Shown: positions 58,064-64,000 of the stretch, in pieces
How the letters are laid out: each line of letters opens with the position of its first letter
Position numbering within the stretch: position 1 is the stretch's first letter
Assembly: GCA_049965095.1 (NCBI GenBank)
Contig: JBMFWR010000003.1
Location: 1 to 64,000 of the forward strand
Length of the DNA: 64,000 bases
Direction: 5' to 3'
Origin: JAKAWW01 sp049965095
Lineage (GTDB): Archaea > Micrarchaeota > Micrarchaeia > Micrarchaeales > Micrarchaeaceae
Notes under the pieces: model-generated
Told to the model about the DNA's origin: nothing
Databases searched by the model: none
The model's input: the letters and a program-made list of their open reading frames with translations, nothing else
Translations under genes and position numbers: made by a program

Positions 58064-59224
58064 TCAATTATTATTTAACATTTCCTTATATAAATCAATA
58101 AGTTTGCTTGCAATGTTCTCTACAGAGTACATCTTTGCAGTACTTACTGTTTCTTTATATGCATCAATATTATTTATAACCTTTTCTATTTTTGATGCGC
58201 AGCTTACTGCATCGCCAGGCTTGAACTTTTCCCCGTTTTTGCCGTTTTTTATCATCTCGTGCAGCGCCAAATAGTCAGCACCTACTACCGGTTTTCCGAC
58301 TGCCATTGCTTCAAGAGATACGATGCCCTGCGTTTCAAACGTAGATGGCAGGCACAACAAATCAGCAGCCTTGTAGTATTTTGGAAGAAGCTTGTCGTCT
58401 ATAAAGCCAACAAACTTAACCCTGTCGTGCATGTTCAGCCTGCCAACAAGATTCTTATAGTAATCCATTGCCGGACCCGTACCCCCGACAACAAGCATAT
58501 AGTCGCTGTCAAGGCGCTTTATCGCTTTTATCAAAACATCAAGATGCTTTTCCTTGCTGAGCCTGCCTACGTAAAAAACAATCTTCTTCTTGCTGTGCCC
58601 AAGCAGGTGCTCCCTTATTGCGCTGCCGTCCACGCTGGGATTGAACCTCTTTGTGTCTATGCCGTTTGGTATCGTAACAGCATTCCTTATGCCTTTTCTG
58701 CTTACCAGCGCCTTTATTGCCTCGCTCGGCACTATAGTCTTATCGCACCTGTTGTAGAAGTATCTGGCATACTTCCAAGAGTACTTTACTGCATAACGCT
58801 TCAGCATTGGCGATGCGGGAAAATACTCGTTTATCACGCTCTTCTCTGTAAAAAGCGTATGGAATGACCCTACTACAGGCATTCTGTTCAGCTTTCCAAG
58901 CAATAGGGCATATGCACCCATGCTAAACGGCGTATGCGTATGCAGTATATCTGGCTTTATCTTCTTGAATTTGAAGTATGTAATGAAAGGAAAAAGCGCT
59001 ATGTTGTATTGAGGGTACTTTTTGAACTTCGCGCTAGGCACCACAAATATTCCAGGATCCTTTGATACAAGCCTCTTTGTGTGCTCATTGCCGCTTACAA
59101 ACAGGTAAACATTATGACCTCTTCGCTCAAGCTCGCTACGCATGCTTGTTATCGAAGTAACTACGCCATCAACAGCAGGTAGATAAGTATCGCTATAAAA
59201 TGCTATGTTGAGCGTTTCCATCAT
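58064..59224 (-). CDS. Glycosyltransferase family 4 protein
   Basis: A 386-residue GT4 retaining glycosyltransferase of GT-B fold: FYSDTYLPAVDGVVTSITSM, HTHTPFSMGAYAL, IPNGIDTKRFNPS, FYVGRLSKEKHLDVLIKAI, VGGTGPAMDYYKN, and the EX7E motif in FETQGIVSLEAMAVGKPVV. It transfers a sugar from a nucleotide donor to lipid or glycan. The acceptor is unknown; given the sequon-rich surface proteins in this window, glycolipid or protein glycosylation are the obvious candidates. It follows uL15 by 27 bases. Confidence 0.92.
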   Translation of the reverse strand: MMETLNIAFYSDTYLPAVDGVVTSITSMRSELERRGHNVYLFVSGNEHTKRLVSKDPGIFVVPSAKFKKYPQYNIALFPFITYFKFKKIKPDILHTHTPFSMGAYALLLGKLNRMPVVGSFHTLFTEKSVINEYFPASPMLKRYAVKYSWKYARYFYNRCDKTIVPSEAIKALVSRKGIRNAVTIPNGIDTKRFNPSVDGSAIREHLLGHSKKKIVFYVGRLSKEKHLDVLIKAIKRLDSDYMLVVGGTGPAMDYYKNLVGRLNMHDRVKFVGFIDDKLLPKYYKAADLLCLPSTFETQGIVSLEAMAVGKPVVGADYLALHEMIKNGKNGEKFKPGDAVSCASKIEKVINNIDAYKETVSTAKMYSVENIASKLIDLYKEMLNNN

Positions 59225-59251
59225 TATACCTTGAGCACCTTAAAAGCCCAA

Positions 59252-59653
59252 TCACAAAGAGATTGCGTCTCCGCCGCCACTTTTTATTTTCTCTATGGCG
59301 GCTTTTGAAAAGCCTGATGCTTTTATAATTGCAGGCTTGTCAAGCGTGCCATTGCTCAGCACCTTATAACCCTTCAGTTCTATTGTGGGCTTCTCCTCGC
59401 TGCGCGAGCTTATCATGCTGTTTACGCTATTAAGGCTTATGCTTTTCAATTTCTTCGGCTTCCATGGAGTAAATCCGTGGCTTTTCTTGAGCTCCGGATG
59501 CTTTGCCGTCATATAGGTAAACTTGTGCTTCCTTGAGCCGGCGTTTCCAACTCCGCCCCTATCTCCCGCACCTCTGGCATTCTTTATGTTTCCAACGCCC
59601 CAATGCCTCGTGCCGAAATACTTTCTGTTCCTTTTGCCTTTTCTAACTACCAT
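59252..59653 (-). CDS. rpl15: Large-subunit ribosomal protein uL15
   Basis: A 133-residue archaeal/eukaryotic-type uL15 (L27Ae-like): RKGKRNRKYFGTRHWGVGN, ARGAGDRGGVGNAGSRKH, and the C-terminal KPAIIKASGFSKAAIEKI. It follows uL30 by two bases. In many archaea uL15 is followed by secY; here a glycosyltransferase comes next and no secY is in the window. Confidence 0.95.
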   Translation of the reverse strand: MVVRKGKRNRKYFGTRHWGVGNIKNARGAGDRGGVGNAGSRKHKFTYMTAKHPELKKSHGFTPWKPKKLKSISLNSVNSMISSRSEEKPTIELKGYKVLSNGTLDKPAIIKASGFSKAAIEKIKSGGGDAISL

Positions 59654-59655
59654 TT

Positions 59656-60066
59656 TTACACCATCCGCTTTATAAGATCGTTAATCTGCGCGCCCATGTA
59701 GCCCAGATCGCCGCCCTGTGCAAAGCCCTTTTTCGTGTTTTTATAACCGCGCTTTGGAGGATGCAGCTTTATTGGCATGCTCTCCTTGAGTTTCTTTTCG
59801 AAATCAGGCTGCTTTAAATCTATGCCTTCTATCCCTTTTGCCTTGAGCACGGCGGAAAGCACGCTGTCATCTATTTCGCCATAAGCTATGTAGTTGTTGC
59901 ACTTGTTTAACATACCCATATATGATGGCGTAGCCTTTATTATCGAGCAGTTGTTTACGTGCGGCAGGTTAAGCCTGGCAAGCGTTTCTTTTATATCGGA
60001 TCTTACATTCACGCCGCCCCTTATCCTGACAACGGCCACTAATTTGTTCATCAATTCTTTCTTCAT
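59656..60066 (-). CDS. rpl30: Large-subunit ribosomal protein uL30
   Basis: A 136-residue archaeal-type uL30: KLVAVVRIRGGVNVRSDIKE, LARLNLPHVNNCSIIKATPS, and the C-terminal HPPKRGYKNTKKGFAQGGDL. It leads the uL30-uL15-glycosyltransferase-coiled-coil group. AT-rich DNA upstream (60085-60145) contains several TATA-like runs such as ATTTATTATAAAC. No other ribosomal protein gene is nearby, so the usual spc operon is broken here. Confidence 0.94.
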   Translation of the reverse strand: MKKELMNKLVAVVRIRGGVNVRSDIKETLARLNLPHVNNCSIIKATPSYMGMLNKCNNYIAYGEIDDSVLSAVLKAKGIEGIDLKQPDFEKKLKESMPIKLHPPKRGYKNTKKGFAQGGDLGYMGAQINDLIKRMV

Positions 60067-60237
60067 AAAAACACGCTTTTCATGTTTATAATAAATGCTG
60101 ACTTATACGGATTAACTTATAGATATCAAGCATTAAATATATATTTCTTGCTAATCTATTGGCACAAGCGTTCAATTTAGCTTGTACAACACTTCATTTA
60201 TATTTTTGTGTCACCATTTAAAATACTATGCATATGT

Positions 60238-61335
60238 TCAGAAAAACCATTTCTTCTTCTTAGAATCATCAAGCTCGGCAAACCTACGCATCAGCTCCTT
60301 TTGCTCCTTGGAGAGGTGCTGCGGTATATCTACCTCTAGCTCAACGATTTCATCTCCGCGCCTTCCTCCTCTAAATTGAGGCATGCCTGCGCCGTGGATT
60401 GTTATCCTTGTGCCGCTTTGCGTGCCCTCTTCTATGTAAACCTTTTTGCTGCCTTCTATTGTGGGCACTTCTATCTCTCCTCCAAGCACCATCACGTAAA
60501 GAGGCACTTTTGCTTTTGTATAGATGTTGTCTCCATCACGCTCAAAGCGCTTGTCCTGCTGAACATGTATTTCTACGTAAAGATCGCCAACCCTGTCCTT
60601 ACCATAATCACCCATCCCTTTGAGCCTGAGGCGCATGCCAGAATCGACTCCTGGAGGTATCTTAACTTCAACCTTCTCTTCCGCACTGATGCTTCCAGAG
60701 CCGTTGCAAACTCTGCACGCCTTCTCGTATATCCTACCTGTACCTCTGCACTTTGGACACGTGCTTATTGTTTGCATCATGCCGAATGGGGTCCTGCGTG
60801 TCTGGCGAACCTGGCCTGTGCCATTGCACATATCACATTTTACCACTTTGCTTCCGGGTTCATAGCCGTGACCCCCACAATGATCGCACACTTTTGTATG
60901 CCTTACTGAAAGAGTCTTTGTTGTACCATGAACCGCTTCTTCAAGTGTTATGTTGACCCTTGCAAGAATGTCGTTGCCTGCATCGTAATTGCCGCGCGGG
61001 GAAAAACCAAATATGTTCTCAAACAGGTCTTGAGAGCCAAAGTTGCCCCCAAATAGGTCGCTGAATATGTCTTCGAAATCGAAGTTCCTGAATATGTCTT
61101 CAGGAGAGTACTTCTGGCTGAAGCCCTCTGGACCAAATGAATCGTACTGCTTGCGCTTCTCTGGATCGCTAAGCACAGCATAAGCCTCATTTATCTCCTT
61201 GAATTTCTCTTCAGCATCAGGGCTTTTGTTCCTGTCGGGGTGGTACTTGAGCGCCAGCTCCCTGTAAGCCTTCTTTATATCGTCTATGCTGGCGTCTTTG
61301 CCAACCCCCAATATGCTATAATAATCCTTTGCCAT
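60238..61335 (-). CDS. dnaJ: Chaperone DnaJ
   Basis: A type I Hsp40 of 365 residues. J domain with HPD at 32-34 (KYHPDRNKSPD), a Phe/Gly-rich linker (NFDFEDIFSDLFGGNFG), four zinc-finger repeats (CDHCGGHG, CDMCNGTG, CPKCRGTG, CRVCNGSG), then the substrate-binding domain (VEVKIPPGVDSGMRLRLKG). It stimulates DnaK ATPase. It follows dnaK by 38 bases; a TATA-like CTATAAA (61364-61370) suggests a further promoter of its own. Confidence 0.97.
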   Translation of the reverse strand: MAKDYYSILGVGKDASIDDIKKAYRELALKYHPDRNKSPDAEEKFKEINEAYAVLSDPEKRKQYDSFGPEGFSQKYSPEDIFRNFDFEDIFSDLFGGNFGSQDLFENIFGFSPRGNYDAGNDILARVNITLEEAVHGTTKTLSVRHTKVCDHCGGHGYEPGSKVVKCDMCNGTGQVRQTRRTPFGMMQTISTCPKCRGTGRIYEKACRVCNGSGSISAEEKVEVKIPPGVDSGMRLRLKGMGDYGKDRVGDLYVEIHVQQDKRFERDGDNIYTKAKVPLYVMVLGGEIEVPTIEGSKKVYIEEGTQSGTRITIHGAGMPQFRGGRRGDEIVELEVDIPQHLSKEQKELMRRFAELDDSKKKKWFF

Positions 61336-61363
61336 TTATTCGCCCTATAGGCTTCTCGTTGCT

Positions 61364-61370
61364 TTTATAG
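61364..61370 (-). promoter_or_regulatory. TATA-like box before dnaJ
   Basis: CTATAAA on the minus strand is centred about 32 bases before the dnaJ ATG at 61335, just after the dnaK coding end. It would allow dnaJ to be transcribed separately with a leader of a few bases. Confidence 0.4.
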
Positions 61371-61373
61371 TGG

Positions 61374-63230
61374 TTACTTTTTAACCTTGAAGTCTGCATC
61401 TGTTGGTCCTGCGCCTTCGCCGCCTTGCTGATCTGAACCTGAGCCTCCGGCACCAGTGCCAGAGCCATCTCCTGCTCCGGCTCCCGGAGTGCCCTTATAC
61501 ATTGCACTGCCGATTTCTTCCAATGCATTCTTTAACTCTTCCGTTTTCTGCTTGATCTTGTCGAAATCCTCGGTTTTCAGGGTCTCCTCGAGCTCTGCTT
61601 TTGCCTTCTCCACTTTGTCCTTGACATCAGCCGGCACTTTGTCCTTGTATTCTTCAAGAGTCCTTTCGGCAGTGTATATCATTGATTCAGCACCGTTCTT
61701 TATTTCTATGCGCTCCCTTGTCTTTTTGTCTTCTTCCTCGAAACGCTGTGCCTCCTGTATTTTCTTGTCGATGTCTTCCTTGCTCATTTTGTGAGGAGCT
61801 ACTATGTCCATGCTCTGCGCTTTGCCAGAAGCTTTGTCTTTTGCGGTTACGTGCAGTATGCCGTTCGAATCTATGTCAAAAGTAACTTCTATCTGTGGCA
61901 CTCCGCGCCTTGCCGGGGGTATTCCTGTAAGGGTAAACCTTCCTAGGTCTATGTTGTCCTTTGCAAGAGGTCTTTCTCCCTGCGTTATGTGTATATCTAC
62001 GCTTGTCTGGAAATCCTCTGCAGTGGTAAATATCTGCGAGCGCTTTATTGGTATTGTCGTATTCCTTTCAATTATTGGAGTTGCAACGCCACCAAGGGTC
62101 TCAATGCTCAAAGTCAATGGAGTAACATCAAGTAGCACTATATCCTTCACTTCACCAGTGAGCACACCTGCTTGTATTGCCGCACCGAGCGCCACCGCTT
62201 CCATCGGGTCAACGCCGCGCTCTATCTTCTTGCCTAAGAGCTGCTCGATGTACCTCTGCACGATGGGCATGCGCGTAGGCCCTCCTACAAGTATTACCTT
62301 GTCCAGATCTGAAGGCTCCAACTTTGCATCCTTGAGCGCTTGCGTTATTGGCTTTGCAGTACGTTCAACTATTGGAAGCACTATGCTCTCAAGCTTTGCC
62401 CTAGTCATTGTATAGCTGAAATGCACAGGATTGCCTTTGTTCTGGGCCAGGAATGGAAGGTTTATTTCAGTTGATAAAGTTGTAGAGAGCTCTATCTTCG
62501 CCTTCTCTGCAGCTTCCTTGAGCCTCTGCATAGCCTGGGGGTCGCTGCTTATGTCTATGCCGTTCTTTGACTTGATCTCCTCTACAAGGAACTTGACAAT
62601 CGCATTGTCCATGTCTGTTCCTCCAAGCTGGGTATCGCCGTTCGTAGCTTTGACTTCAAATACACCCTTTCCGAACTCCATGATAGTTACGTCAAGAGTG
62701 CCTCCTCCAAAATCGTATACAAGTATTTTCATCTCCTTGTCTGATTTGTCAAGGCCGTATGCCAGGCACGCTGCGGTAGGCTCATTGACAAGCCTCACTA
62801 CTTCAAGCCCAGCAATCTCGCCGGCATCCTTTGTTGCCTGCCTTTGGTTGTCGTCAAAATAAGCAGGCACTGTTATGACTGCTTTCTTGACCTCTTCGCC
62901 AAGAAAAGCCTCAGCATCGTGCTTTATCTTCTGCAAAAGCATTGCTGAAAGCTCCTGCGGCTTGTATTCCTTGCCGAATATCTTGTAAACGTAATCAGTA
63001 CCCATTTTCCTTTTGAAAGCGCTAACGGTGCCTTCAGGGTTTGCAACTGCCTGCCTTCTGGCCGGCTCTCCTATAAGCCTCTGGCCATCCTTTGTAAACG
63101 CTACATAGCTTGGAAAAGCCTTGCCATAGAGGGTAGTGCCTTCGCTGCTCGGTATTATTACTGGCCTGCCACCTTCCAAAACGGCAGCAGCCGAATTTGA
63201 TGTACCTAGATCTATTCCTATTATCTTCAT
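61374..63230 (-). CDS. dnaK: Chaperone DnaK (Hsp70)
   Basis: A 618-residue Hsp70. ATPase signatures: IGIDLGTSNSAAAVLEGG at the N-terminus, VYDFGGGTLDVTIMEFG, VILVGGPTRMPIVQ; the substrate-binding domain follows (LLDVTPLTLSIETLGG, then ERNTTIPIKRSQIF). The lid helices precede a Gly-rich tail (GAGAGDGSGTGAG). The ATG at 63230 has GTGAT upstream; a GTG at 63239 is less likely. DnaK in archaea is patchy and generally regarded as acquired from bacteria. It sits between grpE and dnaJ. Confidence 0.97.
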   Translation of the reverse strand: MKIIGIDLGTSNSAAAVLEGGRPVIIPSSEGTTLYGKAFPSYVAFTKDGQRLIGEPARRQAVANPEGTVSAFKRKMGTDYVYKIFGKEYKPQELSAMLLQKIKHDAEAFLGEEVKKAVITVPAYFDDNQRQATKDAGEIAGLEVVRLVNEPTAACLAYGLDKSDKEMKILVYDFGGGTLDVTIMEFGKGVFEVKATNGDTQLGGTDMDNAIVKFLVEEIKSKNGIDISSDPQAMQRLKEAAEKAKIELSTTLSTEINLPFLAQNKGNPVHFSYTMTRAKLESIVLPIVERTAKPITQALKDAKLEPSDLDKVILVGGPTRMPIVQRYIEQLLGKKIERGVDPMEAVALGAAIQAGVLTGEVKDIVLLDVTPLTLSIETLGGVATPIIERNTTIPIKRSQIFTTAEDFQTSVDIHITQGERPLAKDNIDLGRFTLTGIPPARRGVPQIEVTFDIDSNGILHVTAKDKASGKAQSMDIVAPHKMSKEDIDKKIQEAQRFEEEDKKTRERIEIKNGAESMIYTAERTLEEYKDKVPADVKDKVEKAKAELEETLKTEDFDKIKQKTEELKNALEEIGSAMYKGTPGAGAGDGSGTGAGGSGSDQQGGEGAGPTDADFKVKK

Positions 63231-63260
63231 ATATATCACTTGTTTCGCTTTTTGTTTTTT

Positions 63261-63270
63261 TTTATTTAAT
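63261..63270 (-). promoter_or_regulatory. TATA box before dnaK
   Basis: ATTAAATAAA on the minus strand is centred about 36 bases upstream of the dnaK ATG, with GTGAT between. It lies in the gap after grpE, suggesting dnaK has a promoter besides any grpE read-through. Confidence 0.4.
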
Positions 63271-63275
63271 ACAAA

Positions 63276-63887
63276 TTATTCCTTTTTTTCCTTTTTTCCT
63301 TCATTTGCTGAACTCTGTTCAGCCTTCTTTGATATTATTACGCTTGCAGGCCTCAGCATTATTTCTCCATACATGTATCCTTTCTTTACCACTTCGATTA
63401 TCGAGCCATCATCGACGTTGCTCTCCTTTACGAGCATGATCTCATGTTTGTATGGATCAAATTTCCCCTTTGTGTCTATCTCGCTAAGCCCTTCTTTTTT
63501 CAGGACTTCCATCATGTTTGAATAGACCATTTTGATGCCCCTTGCAACATCAGAAGCTGCACCATCGCTGCCATGCTCGCCTGCATTTTTATCAGCAGCA
63601 ATTATCGCAAGCTCGAATTCATCTATTATTGGAAGCAGACTTTTTATCAGTTCTGCCTTGCCCACTTTTTTAGCATTGTCTATTTCCTGGCGTGTGCGCT
63701 TCTTGTAGTTGTCAAATTCAGCTATCGCTCTTAGGAGCTTTTCCTTGAGTTCCTGTGCATTTTCGACATCTGGTTTTTCGCCTTCGTGGCTGGTGTTATG
63801 TGCAGTAGCACTATCATTCTTACCGTTTCTGTTGCCAGGATTTGCTTGACCTGCATTGCTGTTGTTATCCTGCTTTTGTTCTGCCAT
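63276..63887 (-). CDS. grpE: Nucleotide exchange factor GrpE
   Basis: A 203-residue GrpE that releases ADP from DnaK. A low-complexity, Asn-rich N-terminal tail precedes the coiled coil (ELKEKLLRAIAEFDNYKKRT), and the beta-domain has GKFDPYKHEIMLVKES and the C-terminal YMYGEIMLRPASVIISK. I chose the ATG at 63887, which has GTGAT four bases upstream; a GTG at 63896 overlaps the stop codon of the preceding gene. It leads grpE-dnaK-dnaJ and is coupled to an upstream gene only partly in the window. Confidence 0.95.
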   Translation of the reverse strand: MAEQKQDNNSNAGQANPGNRNGKNDSATAHNTSHEGEKPDVENAQELKEKLLRAIAEFDNYKKRTRQEIDNAKKVGKAELIKSLLPIIDEFELAIIAADKNAGEHGSDGAASDVARGIKMVYSNMMEVLKKEGLSEIDTKGKFDPYKHEIMLVKESNVDDGSIIEVVKKGYMYGEIMLRPASVIISKKAEQSSANEGKKEKKE

Positions 63888-63892
63888 AAGTA

Positions 63893-64000
63893 TCACTTCA
63901 ACCTTTTCCTCTCTTTGCTGTTAAACTCTAGCTTTTTACTTTCTTTACTGTCAAACTCCCGCGCCAAGTCAAGCATTCTTTGCATCTCCCTATTAATGTC
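63893..64000 (-). CDS. Unknown protein, C-terminal 35 residues only
   Basis: A reading frame enters from the right edge and ends in TGA at 63893-63895. The 35 visible residues are charged and helical (MQRMLDLAREFDSKESKK) and end Arg-Lys-Arg-Leu-Lys. The stop lies five bases before the grpE ATG, so the gene probably belongs to the same operon. Too little is visible to name it. Confidence 0.5.
   Translation of the reverse strand, partial: DINREMQRMLDLAREFDSKESKKLEFNSKERKRLK

Overview
This window is archaeal chromosome. It encodes a TFB, a histone, a 20S proteasome beta subunit, FttA (the KH/beta-CASP termination factor), a second beta-CASP nuclease, geranylgeranylglyceryl phosphate synthase, Hel308, archaeal-type uL15/uL30, intron-containing tRNAs and class III (pilin-type) signal peptides. 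Genes are compact, often overlap by 1-17 bases, and several seem to start directly at the transcription start. LamG-bearing pilin-like proteins, orphan coiled-coil proteins and very large surface proteins fit a DPANN archaeon, possibly of Micrarchaeota type. That placement is an inference; there is no rRNA in the window to confirm it.

Layout. 1-2.3 kb: an unknown partial gene, malic enzyme and a DsrE-like protein. 2.4-7.1 kb (minus): a tightly packed operon of a ProDH-like protein, a sugar-nucleotide epimerase, GGGP synthase, an NFACT-N protein and RNase Z, running into tRNA-Val. 7.2-8.6 kb (plus): AMMECR1, an intron-containing tRNA-Ile and a small helical protein. 8.6-21 kb (minus): an orphan coiled-coil protein, FttA, the proteasome beta subunit, TRAM, a small membrane protein, TFB, a phosphomannomutase-like gene with an in-frame TAG, RNase P RNA, histone, Hel308 and a PH-like protein. 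21.2-28.6 kb (plus): four pilin-like genes, three with LamG domains and one also with a beta-propeller. 28.8-34.4 kb (minus): the matching type IV pilus machinery (two TadC/PilC-like membrane proteins, a linker protein, the secretion ATPase and a winged-helix/coiled-coil protein).

34.5-37.4 kb: a site-2 protease, tRNA-Gln and three consecutive RCK/TrkA-N genes. 37.4-44.0 kb (minus): a membrane-anchored coiled-coil protein and a 1590-residue surface protein. 44.2-54.6 kb: a metallo-hydrolase, KsgA, another pilin-like protein with a DUF2341-like domain, an EF-Tu-domain-2-like protein, a tRNA-Thr with two introns, an Lrp regulator divergent from a one-cysteine peroxiredoxin, a Yip1 protein, a methyltransferase, parvulin, a Dph6-like enzyme, two head-to-head endonuclease III genes and a PHP phosphoesterase. 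54.6-64 kb (minus): TruD, the second beta-CASP nuclease, a coiled-coil protein, a glycosyltransferase, uL15/uL30 and the dnaJ-dnaK-grpE chaperone set.

The most coherent system is the 21-44 kb surface block. Pilin-like adhesins on one strand face their assembly machine on the other, followed by a giant secreted protein. This looks like an attachment apparatus. The sharpest single observations are the tRNA-Thr with a D-loop intron plus a canonical intron, the compact RNase P RNA sharing a TATA region with its divergent neighbour, and a TFB with an AT-hook-like N-terminal extension.
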